64,000 nucleotides of DNA from Capilliphycus robustus (GTDB taxonomy: Bacteria; Cyanobacteriota; Cyanobacteriia; Cyanobacteriales; Microcoleaceae), in the NCBI RefSeq assembly GCF_034932365.1, contig NZ_JAYGHR010000078.1, positions 26,328-90,327 of the forward strand. The letters run 5' to 3'. The notes beneath the pieces are model-generated. The model was not told the DNA's origin, ran no database searches, and saw only the letters and a list, made by a program, of their open reading frames with translations. Position 1 is the stretch's first letter. Each line of letters begins with the position of its first letter. The position numbers and the translations under genes are program-made. This document shows, piece by piece, positions 54,012 to 62,472 of the stretch.

Positions 54012-54605
54012 CTAATTCTTGACTTCTGACATTTCTACAACACGTCCGTCTAAATCTTTGACTAGAAAATTAAGGGGTTTTTCACTGCGAATTTTAAATT
54101 TTACTCCGCGTGTTTGTACTCGCATTAAGATTTGTTCTAAACAGTCGTGATCGAAACAAACATGACGATGACGGTTTTTCGGGCCATAACTTGCACCACT
54201 AATGATGTGTAACTGAGTATTTTTCATTAATTGATACCATAAACCCTCAGAAGTACCCAACTCCGAAGAACTCCTCGAAGGAGTCGCCACGCTTGTAGAC
54301 ATATAGAGGGGATCAATTCCTGTTGCTCCTAGTGTTTGCTCATAGTTGTAATAATAGTGCAGGGGAACATCTGCAACGGGCATATCGAGCAAGCCTTCAT
54401 AGAACTGTCGGGCAACATTCAGATCGCTCACCATAATGGTATGTACTTTCGGCGCACTGGTGAGAAACATCCACATAGCCCCAGCATAGGCGGCAAGCAG
54501 CATCACCATTACACCTTGAGTCGAGAAGATACTGTCAAGTGCAGGGAAAAAGGCACTCAAGGGGAAATGGGGTAGAGAAAAATCAATCAGATCAATAGCT
54601 AGCAT
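54012..54605 (-). CDS. Membrane-anchored VOC/glyoxalase-like protein
   Basis: A 197-residue protein. Residues 1-50 contain a hydrophobic span, VMVMLLAAYAGAMWMFL, that should anchor it. The remainder is a VOC fold beginning VHTIMVSDLNVARQFYEGLL and ending FLVKDLDGRVVEMSEVKN with the closing Glu ligand. HRHVCFDHD in the middle may supply other metal ligands. Unlike gloA at the start of the window, it has a long insert (about 90-130) and no clear glyoxalase I signature, so its reaction is unknown. Related anchored VOC proteins are seen in cyanobacteria. Confidence 0.75.
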   Translation of the reverse strand: MLAIDLIDFSLPHFPLSAFFPALDSIFSTQGVMVMLLAAYAGAMWMFLTSAPKVHTIMVSDLNVARQFYEGLLDMPVADVPLHYYYNYEQTLGATGIDPLYMSTSVATPSRSSSELGTSEGLWYQLMKNTQLHIISGASYGPKNRHRHVCFDHDCLEQILMRVQTRGVKFKIRSEKPLNFLVKDLDGRVVEMSEVKN

Positions 54606-54889
54606 GAATGATATAAATGTAAACTAGACTCAACAGTGGGGTTGGCAGAGACTAACGTCCCAATGTCTGGCTAATTCTAATGTTAACAAAAAGTTATCCA
54701 AATACGTCGGGTTTGGGGAGCCATACAACGAAGTTCTCGCCTATCGAGGATCTTGGTAACTTAAAAAATTACTAGACCCCAGAGAGGGAGGGTCATATCA
54801 ATAGTAGCCATGACTGAACTGATCGTTTCCTTTATTATAGCGCTACTGTGACAAACAAATTGGGGATAAAGTCGTTGATTCCCACTGAG

Positions 54890-55888
54890 TTAATCTTTGT
54901 GAGCAATCACATAATAACGCCAAGGTGCGGGATAACCTTCTATCGTTAATGAAGGATTTTCTGGAGCTAGAAATTCCGATAAACTCTCAATATTTGCCCA
55001 ACTTGTGCGGCGTTGTTCTTGGGTTGAAAGCGGTTCAGCAAAAAAACAATTGACGTTCGTAAAACCTGCCCGATTGATCCAATTTTCGAGTGCTAATTGA
55101 GTGGGCAAAAACCAAATTCCTCGCGCCTGTGCATAACGTTTTTCAGGGGTGAGTGCAACAGGTAAATCTCCCGGTATTCCCTGACAATCTATAATAATTT
55201 CTCCGTGTTTTTTCAGAGATTTATGCAGTTTTCGCAGTAAACCCACAGGATCAGTATGATGATACAAAATCCCTAAACAGAAAATTGTATCAAAAAAATC
55301 AGGATAAAGGTCAATATGTTCGACACCTAAAAGTTCAAAATGAAGCATTTCCTGTTGAACAATATTCTGAAATAATTGAAAATTCCAGAAATGTTTAGCA
55401 TAGGGTTCAAACCCAATTACACAAGCAGGGTTTTGATGCGCCATCCGCAACATAAAATAACCATTATGACAGCCAATATCAGCGATTTTTTTATCTGTTA
55501 AAGATTGAATATGGGGTAAAATTCGCTGCCATTTCCAATCCGAACGCCATTCGGCATCAATCAAAGTTCCAAACAGTTCAAACGGCCCTTTTTTCCAGGG
55601 ACAGAACGTTTTTAGAGTTTGATAAAATCGTTGCTGTTCTTCGGAAGAGAGTTCATCCGCTTCACCAATTTTCACCACAGAATCTGCAAAGTTAAACGTA
55701 TTGGTTTGAATATCTCTAACCGCTTTAACCGCTTGATAATAGGGCTTATTTTTAGCGTCAAATCGTTGTATTTCTCGTTTTTGACGAATGTCTAAAATTG
55801 TTTCCCGTTCAATCAGATCACTGTATTCTTCAAGATAGTCAGGCGCAACATAGCCAATATTTTCATCTAACATTTTAGATCGATACAT
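54890..55888 (-). CDS. cmoB: tRNA uridine-34 carboxymethyltransferase CmoB
   Basis: A 332-residue enzyme that transfers the carboxymethyl group of carboxy-S-adenosylmethionine to 5-hydroxyuridine-34 of tRNA, giving 5-oxyacetyluridine (cmo5U), which lets one tRNA read several wobble codons. It matches the E. coli protein along its length. Landmarks are EWRSDWKWQRILPHI, the SAM site IADIGCHNGYF, FCLGILYHHTDP, and the closing RYAQARGIWFLPTQLALENW and TQEQRRTSWA. It is the last gene of a minus-strand series with trhP and cmoA, 228 bp downstream of cmoA, so it may have its own promoter. CmoB is best known from gamma-proteobacteria. Confidence 0.93.
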   Translation of the reverse strand: MYRSKMLDENIGYVAPDYLEEYSDLIERETILDIRQKREIQRFDAKNKPYYQAVKAVRDIQTNTFNFADSVVKIGEADELSSEEQQRFYQTLKTFCPWKKGPFELFGTLIDAEWRSDWKWQRILPHIQSLTDKKIADIGCHNGYFMLRMAHQNPACVIGFEPYAKHFWNFQLFQNIVQQEMLHFELLGVEHIDLYPDFFDTIFCLGILYHHTDPVGLLRKLHKSLKKHGEIIIDCQGIPGDLPVALTPEKRYAQARGIWFLPTQLALENWINRAGFTNVNCFFAEPLSTQEQRRTSWANIESLSEFLAPENPSLTIEGYPAPWRYYVIAHKD

Positions 55889-56116
55889 TTACAGATTCAT
55901 CTATCTTAGAGTAGCTTAAGTTGACATCTATAGCAATCAGCAGGGAGCCTGTTTACAACTTCTTTGTGTTCTTGGTGTCTTGGTGGTTAAATTAGCCTGG
56001 CTGCTATCAAACTCAACAAAATTAATCAAAAAGTAAATCCTGTAGACAGAATTCAGAAAAATAACGAGTTTACCCCTGAGTATGAGAAATTAAGATGTTT
56101 TAGGTTAACGCAGAAA

Positions 56117-56878
56117 CTAGGCCGATTTTAAAGCCACAAATGAAATAAAGTTATGCAGTTTAATAATAGAGTCAACCTGTTCAAAACCACTTTCCTGTAA
56201 CATGGCAATTTGTTCATTTTCAGTTAACGGAATTAAGACGTTTTCGAGTGCTTCTTTCTTCCGTTCAATTTCATTTTTGGCGTAACCATTACGAGTTTTA
56301 AAGGCTTCATAGTGTCGGGTAATTGTTTCTTGAAATAGGGGAGAAGCTGATCGAATTTTTTCACTGAGAAAGAACAAGCCACCCGGAACTAAACCTTCAT
56401 AGATTTTTCGCAGTAACTTTTGACGTTGATGTAGGGGTAAAAACTGTAATGTATAGTTCATTACAACAACACTACTTTGATGAAAAGAACAGTTTTCGGC
56501 TTGATTACAAATTAGTTCAATTTGATGAATTTTAGAGATTTCAGCTAACTTTGCTGAGGCTTTTTCTAACATCGCTTGAGAACTATCTATCCCCACTAAG
56601 GTTGCAGGTTGCTTCAGAAAACGTCCGAGTAATTCTAAAAAAGTTCCTGTTGAACAACCAATATCAATCACTTTTGTTCCCTCTTGATAATAGGCTAAAC
56701 TCCAATGCGCCGCACAAGCAACCACCTCTCGATACAGAGGAACGGAACGAGACACCATATCATCAAAAACCCGCACCACTTCTTCATTAAATACAAAAGG
56801 TTTTGGCCAGGTTCCTTTCTCAAAAAGTTCGTCTTTTTCGGAACTAAAATAGAGTTCAGTATTGAATAAATCGCTCAT
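56117..56878 (-). CDS. cmoA: Carboxy-S-adenosylmethionine synthase CmoA
   Basis: A 253-residue SAM-fold enzyme that uses prephenate to convert SAM into carboxy-SAM, the donor for CmoB. The family pattern is clear: WPKPFVFNEEVVRVFDDMVSRS at the N-terminus, the SAM loop VIDIGCSTGTFLELL, VVVMNYTLQFLP and SEKIRSAS, then NGYAKNEIERKKEALENVLIP, all in the order of the E. coli enzyme (247 residues). Only three bases separate it from the upstream methyltransferase gene, indicating cotranscription. Having cmoA, cmoB and trhP together gives the full route to cmo5U34. Confidence 0.94.
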   Translation of the reverse strand: MSDLFNTELYFSSEKDELFEKGTWPKPFVFNEEVVRVFDDMVSRSVPLYREVVACAAHWSLAYYQEGTKVIDIGCSTGTFLELLGRFLKQPATLVGIDSSQAMLEKASAKLAEISKIHQIELICNQAENCSFHQSSVVVMNYTLQFLPLHQRQKLLRKIYEGLVPGGLFFLSEKIRSASPLFQETITRHYEAFKTRNGYAKNEIERKKEALENVLIPLTENEQIAMLQESGFEQVDSIIKLHNFISFVALKSA

Positions 56879-56881
56879 TTT

Positions 56882-57601
56882 TTAATACTTGAGATAAAAA
56901 TCTTTAACTAAATCAATGAACTCTTGTGTGTAAATATGTCTATCAGTTTCAATTGTTAGAGTATTTTCTGCATAGTTGTTTGAGTTGAGACTAAATTCCA
57001 TTAAAATTCGCTTGACTGAACTTGTCGGAGTCGGTTTAACAAACAGCTTTTTATTACAAAAAAGACCCAGTTTTTGAGCCATCTTTTGAAAACTGTTCGC
57101 CGCTTCGGTGGGATAAATAACCGCTAACCGTCCATCCTCTTTTAAAAGCTGTTTGGCGACGTTTAATAAATCTATCGGTGACAAAAGATCCGTATGTCGC
57201 GCCACTGTTCTCGCTGGTTTAGAGGCTTTAGAGGCATTCTCAAAAAAAGGAGGATTTGAGATAATTAAATTATATCGCATTGAACAACAGTTTGTATAGT
57301 CCTGAATAGAAAGATGATAGATTTTAACTCGTTCTTTCCAAGGTGATAATGCAACATTTTCTTTCGCTTGAATACATGAACGTTCATCAATTTCTACTGC
57401 GTCTATTTTCGCCATTGAACGTTGCGCCAGCATTAACGCTATCAAACCCGTCCCTGTACCAATATCTAATATATTCTCAGTCTTTTCAACCTCTGTCCAG
57501 GCGCCTAAAAGTACACCATCGGTTCCCACTTTCATCGCACAACGATCTTGAAAAATCGTAAACTGTTTAAACTTAAAATAAGGATTTGAACATCTAGCCA
57601 T
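56882..57601 (-). CDS. trmN6: TrmN6/YfiC-like N6-adenine methyltransferase
   Basis: A 239-residue Rossmann methyltransferase. FKQFTIFQDRCAMKVGTDGVLLGAW is the signature opening of the tRNA(1)Val (adenine-37 N6) methyltransferases, ILDIGTGTGLIALML binds SAM, and IISNPPFFENASK is the NPPF catalytic motif with the following loop. It would methylate A37 beside the anticodon, so the target is one of the same wobble tRNA group that receives cmo5U34 (Val). Its start overlaps the end of the upstream U32 gene by 8 bp, and cmoA starts 3 bp after it. Functional specificity is inferred from the family. Confidence 0.88.
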   Translation of the reverse strand: MARCSNPYFKFKQFTIFQDRCAMKVGTDGVLLGAWTEVEKTENILDIGTGTGLIALMLAQRSMAKIDAVEIDERSCIQAKENVALSPWKERVKIYHLSIQDYTNCCSMRYNLIISNPPFFENASKASKPARTVARHTDLLSPIDLLNVAKQLLKEDGRLAVIYPTEAANSFQKMAQKLGLFCNKKLFVKPTPTSSVKRILMEFSLNSNNYAENTLTIETDRHIYTQEFIDLVKDFYLKY

Positions 57602-58772
57602 TCTCTATTTTACCTAAAAGTACAGCACCTGGCATGGCTTTTTTAAACCAATTTGTAATCAAAATTTGTTCGCCGTCGCATTTTGTTATTACTTCCGCTT
57701 TTAAATTGCGAAATTCTAGTTCCTCTGGAAGTTCTCGTTCTTCACCTGTTGGCAAAATTAAAGCATGAACTTGTGAAAACTCAAAGGGTTGTAACGCATA
57801 AAAAATAACAGCAGTTTTGCTTTCCACCGCTACAATTTCTGCCAGCCCTATTTCATTGCGATATTCAGACAATTTCGCCTTTGACTTCATGCGATGAAAA
57901 ATAGAAGTCGTGCGGTTCGCTTTAAAAAAAGGTGCGCGAATAGGTTTAGGCCATTGAGTTTTTAGTGTTGTTGGGTTTTCTAAGATTTGCTGACAAATAT
58001 TATCGATATTTACTGCAACATTATCAGCTTGGCTTAAATGTCTTAAGTCTAAACGAACCGTCTTTAACCCGGCTTTTTCTAAGGAGGCTAACTGATCTAA
58101 AATAAACTGATCCTTATCCAAAAACATCAACGTACCATGTACCGTTTCTAACGTTGGAAAAGGTCTATTTTGAGTTTCTTCAGATGCAACAGTTGTTTCG
58201 ATATAACGAACTTCTTCTGAACTGTTAACCGATAAATGTTGTGCTAACAGAGAACGAGGAGAATAAAACAGCAAAATTCGCCCCACCCCTAAAATTTCAC
58301 AAGCAACAGGAAGCTTTTGACAATATTCTATCAGTTGTTGTTCGGGAAGTTCTATCGATAAAATTAACCGTTCTAGGGAACCAGAAAGAACTTCACACCA
58401 GCCGAGTAACGCTTCAAAATTATGATTTCCCGTTTCTACAATAAGCTGTATTTTAAGCTTCGGAAAATGGGTTTTCACCCACCAAGCCGCACCCGGATCA
58501 CAAACTCGAATTGCTGAAAAGATGTTAAAATTAACTGGGGTAAGTTTTTGACAGATTTCTATCATCATCTGTTCTGTCATTAAAATATCCCAAACTAACA
58601 CCGGATGCAGTGAACGGTTAACCGCTTCCGAGGCGAGAAATTCTACAGTTTCAAGCGAAAGTTTACCTTGACGCGCTAATAGTAAAGGTTCAAGTAAAAC
58701 CTCTTGTAAATTCGGCGCATGAACACACCGTTCTAAATCAGCAATAGATGAGACAAAGGTGTTAAATTGCAT
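57594..58772 (-). CDS. U32-family (TrhP-like) protein without iron-sulfur cysteines
   Basis: A 392-residue U32 peptidase-family protein. The barrel pattern appears in VLVWDILMT and FNIFSAIRVCDPGAAWW, and in GVGRILLFYSPRSLLAQHL, where an active TrhP has the four-cysteine iron-sulfur site. No clustered cysteines occur here. The C-terminal part aligns in layout with the neighbouring 410-residue protein. In B. subtilis two U32 proteins, one without the cysteines (TrhP1), work together in uridine-34 hydroxylation. This gene, 7 bp after the cysteine-bearing trhP, could be an equivalent partner. The assignment rests on family knowledge and position. Confidence 0.7.
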   Translation of the reverse strand: MQFNTFVSSIADLERCVHAPNLQEVLLEPLLLARQGKLSLETVEFLASEAVNRSLHPVLVWDILMTEQMMIEICQKLTPVNFNIFSAIRVCDPGAAWWVKTHFPKLKIQLIVETGNHNFEALLGWCEVLSGSLERLILSIELPEQQLIEYCQKLPVACEILGVGRILLFYSPRSLLAQHLSVNSSEEVRYIETTVASEETQNRPFPTLETVHGTLMFLDKDQFILDQLASLEKAGLKTVRLDLRHLSQADNVAVNIDNICQQILENPTTLKTQWPKPIRAPFFKANRTTSIFHRMKSKAKLSEYRNEIGLAEIVAVESKTAVIFYALQPFEFSQVHALILPTGEERELPEELEFRNLKAEVITKCDGEQILITNWFKKAMPGAVLLGKIENG

Positions 58773-58779
58773 TAAAAAT

Positions 58780-60012
58780 CTAAGAATAAGTGACTAATTC
58801 AGCTTGAACAAGGGTATTTTGTTGGGCGAGTCGAATGACCGTTAATTTTGTAATATTCTGTAGAATATTAACCCTCGGAATACAGACAACACTATCTTTT
58901 TGGATGCTGTTTAAACGTTCCCCTGTGACTGAAAACAGTTGAGTGATTTTCCAGTTAATAATCTCTCCTTGCGGTGGAATAATGTCAATTTCATCTCCCA
59001 CTGCTAAAGGTTCTAGTAACTGAATTGCCAAATAATTAGGTGTTGTATCAATAACAATCCCCAAATATTCGTGAGTTCCGCGATTATTTCCCGACAATTG
59101 ACCAAATACAGAATCACTATCAGCCGGATTTTCTAAGGAACCCGAAGAATAATCCCGATGAGGAATTGATTCTAAATTTTTCGCAATTTTATCAATTAAT
59201 TCCGGTGTTACTGTTCCCTCAACATAAGCATCAATCAGTTGTCGATAGGCTTTACACGTCATCGCAACATAAAAAGAAGACTTCATGCGTCCTTCTATTT
59301 TCAAAGAACAAATTTTATGTTGAAAAAACTCGGCGATTTGATGAACTCCCCACAAATCTTTTGAAGACATAAACGTGATCGGATTTTCCTCTTGATTTTC
59401 AAGTTTATAAGGTAATCGACAAGATTGTATACAACCACCTCGATTAGAATCTCGACCTGCGGTAAAATTAGAAATCGTGCAGTGACCCGAATAAGCCATA
59501 CACATCGCCCCATGAATAAACATTTCAACATCAATCCCGCATTTTTCTCCGATTAAACCTGTTTCTGCAATACTCAATTCTCGGCCAACAATTAAACGTT
59601 TAACGCCAAATTGTTTCCAAAGTTCTGCGGCGGAAGAATTCAAACAAGAGGCTTGGGTTGAAAGATGAATATTCAGGTTAGAACTCTTGCGAACCACTCG
59701 TAAAACTCCTAAATCTGAAACAATGACCGCATCAATTCCAATCGATTCGAGAAACTGACAATAGTCTCCTAAACCGTCAAAATCGGCATCATGCAAAAAG
59801 GCATTTAAAGTCACATAAAGTTGAGCGTTATACTGATGAGCAAATTCTGCCCCCTGTTGCAAATCATAATCCGTAAAATTATCGGCCCGCGCCCGTAAAC
59901 CGTAGTTCTGTCCGCCCACATAAACCGCATCTGCACCATAAAGAATGGCAACTTTTAATCGTTCTAGATTTTTCGCTGGGGCTAGGAGTTCAGGTTTCCA
60001 TTTTGTGATCAT
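58780..60012 (-). CDS. trhP: tRNA uridine-34 hydroxylation protein TrhP (U32 family)
   Basis: A 410-residue U32-family protein of the YegQ/TrhP group, needed for prephenate-dependent formation of 5-hydroxyuridine-34, the precursor of cmo5U. The opening PELLAPAKNLERLKVAILYG and VYVGGQNYGLRARADNF are typical. The iron-sulfur ligands are four cysteines in AMCMAYSGHC and NRGGCIQSCRLPY (about residues 168-203). The C-terminal domain carries the beta-barrel (AVGDEIDIIPP). It heads a minus-strand operon with the U32 paralogue, trmN6, cmoA and then cmoB, so the window contains all steps of the modification. Divergent from the decarboxylase gene. Confidence 0.9.
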   Translation of the reverse strand: MITKWKPELLAPAKNLERLKVAILYGADAVYVGGQNYGLRARADNFTDYDLQQGAEFAHQYNAQLYVTLNAFLHDADFDGLGDYCQFLESIGIDAVIVSDLGVLRVVRKSSNLNIHLSTQASCLNSSAAELWKQFGVKRLIVGRELSIAETGLIGEKCGIDVEMFIHGAMCMAYSGHCTISNFTAGRDSNRGGCIQSCRLPYKLENQEENPITFMSSKDLWGVHQIAEFFQHKICSLKIEGRMKSSFYVAMTCKAYRQLIDAYVEGTVTPELIDKIAKNLESIPHRDYSSGSLENPADSDSVFGQLSGNNRGTHEYLGIVIDTTPNYLAIQLLEPLAVGDEIDIIPPQGEIINWKITQLFSVTGERLNSIQKDSVVCIPRVNILQNITKLTVIRLAQQNTLVQAELVTYS

Positions 60013-60116
60013 TTTTATTTTTTGTTAACTCCAATGGGTTCAATTTGTTCTACAATATATTTTAATCGATTCTCTAACCAGTCGGGCGAGTTTATCTAGA
60101 AATGATTGCATAAATA

Positions 60117-61604
60117 ATGTTAGACCAAACAAAAGCCCCTTTAGTCGAAGCACTACAAACCCTAGCAAACCGTCCTCACGCTGCTTTTTATGCACCCGGA
60201 CATAAACAAGGACAGGGAATAAACCCTCTTTTGCAGACTGTTTTGGGTTCAAAAGTCTTTCGCGCAGACTTACCCGAATTACCCGAATTAGATAATTTAT
60301 TTGCACCCGAAGGCGTTATTAAAGAAGCACAAGAACTCGCTGCCGAGGCATTTGGGGCTGAACAAACTTGGTTTTTAGTCAATGGTTCAACAAGCGGAAT
60401 TATTGCGGCAATTTTAGCAACGTGTCGAACAGGCGATCAAATTATTGTACCGCGAAATGTACATCAATCTGTGATTTCTGGGTTAATCTTATCCGGGGCA
60501 ATTCCTATCTTTATTCAACCCGAATATGATACTCATTGGGATCTCGCTTATAGTATTACGACTGACGCTCTTAAAGCCGCCCTAAATCAACATTCCGATG
60601 TCAAAGCCGTTCTTGCAGTTTATCCCACCTATCACGGCATTTGTGGAGAGATAAAACAACTTGCTGCAATCACTCATCAATACAATATTCCCCTACTCGT
60701 TGATGAAGCACACGGCCCCCATTTTCACTTTCATCCAGACTTTCCCATCGCCGCATTAACCGCAGGTGCAGATTTAGTTGTACAGTCTATTCATAAAGTA
60801 TTAGGCGCAATGACACAAGCTTCAATGTTACACGTTCAAGGAAATAAAATTAATCGAAATCGCTTAAACCAAGCCTTACAAATGGTACAATCTAGTAGTC
60901 CGAATTATTTATTATTAGCCTCTCTTGATGCCGCTCGTCAACAGATGGCAACTCAAGGGCGATTTTTAATGGAACAAACGTTAAACTTAGCAGCAAAAGC
61001 GAGAATATTATTAGATAAAATCCCGAAAATTTCCGTTCTCGAATTCCCCAAAAGCAAACAAACATCCTTTACCGAATTAGACCCCACTCGCCTGACGATT
61101 AAAATTTCAGATTTGGGATTAACAGGGTATCAAGCCGACGAGATTTTACATCAACAATTCAAAGTTACAGCCGAGTTACCCAGTTTAAAGCATTTAACGT
61201 TTATTATAAGTTTGGGCAATACAGAAGCCAATATTGAACAACTGGTGAACGCTTTCACTCAACTATCTACAATGGGCAAATCTCAACCTCTAAACCGTGA
61301 ATTTCCACTTCCGCCTGGGTTTTTACCTGCGATGCAACTTTCACCTCGGGAAGCCTTTGAGGCGGCAAGTCAGAGGCGAAGCGTTCAAGATTGTGTGGGT
61401 TGTATTAGCGCTGAAATCATCTGTCCCTATCCACCCGGAATTCCGATTTTAATGCCCGGTGAACAAATTACTCTAGAGGCAATTACCTATTTACAAAATA
61501 TTTTAGCTCAAGGTGGAATTATTACCGGATGTAGCGATCCGACTCTGGAAACCCTAAAAATCTGCCAACCCCAACCCAAATCAAACAATTACCCCTATTC
61601 TTAA
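60117..61604 (+). CDS. Orn/Lys/Arg-type PLP decarboxylase
   Basis: A 495-residue fold-type I PLP enzyme. AAFYAPGHKQGQ is the family opening. LVNGSTSGIIAA binds the cofactor phosphate, LVDEAHGPHFHFH supplies the ring-binding Asp and His, and QSIHKVLGAMTQASML holds the Schiff-base Lys227. A C-terminal domain (about 395-480) follows, with PCPYPPGIPIL-type ending ICPYPPGIPILMPGE. It is of the shorter bacterial type without the N-terminal wing domain. It would produce a diamine or polyamine from lysine, ornithine or arginine; which one is not decidable. The start lies in the 104-bp gap to trhP, with no clear Shine-Dalgarno. Confidence 0.88.
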   Translation: MLDQTKAPLVEALQTLANRPHAAFYAPGHKQGQGINPLLQTVLGSKVFRADLPELPELDNLFAPEGVIKEAQELAAEAFGAEQTWFLVNGSTSGIIAAILATCRTGDQIIVPRNVHQSVISGLILSGAIPIFIQPEYDTHWDLAYSITTDALKAALNQHSDVKAVLAVYPTYHGICGEIKQLAAITHQYNIPLLVDEAHGPHFHFHPDFPIAALTAGADLVVQSIHKVLGAMTQASMLHVQGNKINRNRLNQALQMVQSSSPNYLLLASLDAARQQMATQGRFLMEQTLNLAAKARILLDKIPKISVLEFPKSKQTSFTELDPTRLTIKISDLGLTGYQADEILHQQFKVTAELPSLKHLTFIISLGNTEANIEQLVNAFTQLSTMGKSQPLNREFPLPPGFLPAMQLSPREAFEAASQRRSVQDCVGCISAEIICPYPPGIPILMPGEQITLEAITYLQNILAQGGIITGCSDPTLETLKICQPQPKSNNYPYS

Positions 61605-61643
61605 ACAAATACCCTCACCGTCAAATTCTCAGTCACCACTATT

Positions 61644-61672
61644 GTAGGGGTCATTCATGAAGCCACCCCTAC
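61644..61672. repeat. Palindromic repeat, GTAGGGG family
   Basis: GTAGGGGT (61644-61651) pairs perfectly with ACCCCTAC (61665-61672) around a 13-nt loop, between the decarboxylase gene and cbiT. It shares its outer bases with the palindromes near 130, 16795 and 28684. Confidence 0.55.
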
Positions 61673-61770
61673 CCGTTAACCGTTTTTTCCTCTTGCCTAT
61701 TCCCTCTGTTGCAAAGTTCCTAAGATTGCAAACTTTGCCCTGTCCCCTGTAACCTCTAACCTAACTTCAA

Positions 61771-62373
61771 ATGCCTTCCCAACTGTGGCCTTATATCACC
61801 CCCGGTATTCCCGATGAATTATTTGAACGTTTACCGGGTATTCCGATGAGTAAGCGAGAAGTTCGCTTATTATTAATATCTCACCTACGACTCCAAGCCG
61901 ACTCCGTAGTATGGGATATTGGCGCCGGTACCGGAACCATTCCCGTCGAAATTGGGTTATTGTGTCCCCAAGGTAAAATTGTAGCCGTTGAACGAGACTC
62001 AGATGTTGCCAGTTTAATTCGCCAAAATTGCGATCGCTTTGAAGTACACAATGTAGAAATCGTAGAAGGAAGCGCCCCTGAGTGTCTAAAAGATTTATCA
62101 ACCATCCCCCATCGAGTTTGTCTAGAAGGAGGGCGAGATATCAAAGCCATCTTGACAGAAGCTTGGAAATACTTGCAAACTGGAGGTCGAATTGTTGCCA
62201 CCGCTTCTAACCTAGAGAGTCTCTATGGCATCTCAGAAGGCTTCGCCCAGTTACAAGTTCGGAATGTAGAAGTCGTTCAATCTTCCATTAACCGTTTAGA
62301 ACGACGGGGAAGGAGTCAAAGTTTTGAAGCGATTAATCCCATGTTTATTTTAAGCGGCGAAAAACTCGATTAG
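61771..62373 (+). CDS. cbiT: Cobalt-precorrin C15-methyltransferase CbiT
   Basis: A 200-residue SAM-dependent methyltransferase of corrin (vitamin B12) synthesis that methylates C15 and decarboxylates the acetate side chain of the precorrin-6/7 stage. The SAM site is VVWDIGAGTGTIPVEIGLL, with AVERDSDVASLI as its acidic strand. GIPMSKREVRLLLISHL is the usual N-terminal segment. It corresponds to the C-terminal half of fused CobL. cdsA follows 99 bp later and is not functionally linked. Cyanobacteria make pseudocobalamin, so the context is expected, although other cob genes are not in the window. Confidence 0.9.
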   Translation: MPSQLWPYITPGIPDELFERLPGIPMSKREVRLLLISHLRLQADSVVWDIGAGTGTIPVEIGLLCPQGKIVAVERDSDVASLIRQNCDRFEVHNVEIVEGSAPECLKDLSTIPHRVCLEGGRDIKAILTEAWKYLQTGGRIVATASNLESLYGISEGFAQLQVRNVEVVQSSINRLERRGRSQSFEAINPMFILSGEKLD

Positions 62374-62472
62374 GAAAAGTTGTAACTTGTTTACTCAATG
62401 CCGTCATACTTAAAGTTGGGGGGCGTAGTGGTTTAAGCCTTCAACCCAGCATCACGCCATATCATCTGCCTT

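Noticed and set aside
55930..56000. G/T-rich stretch after cmoA as a regulatory repeat
   Set aside because: The CTTGGTGTCTTGGTGG-type text is low-complexity, with no partner repeat or structure linking it to cmoB.
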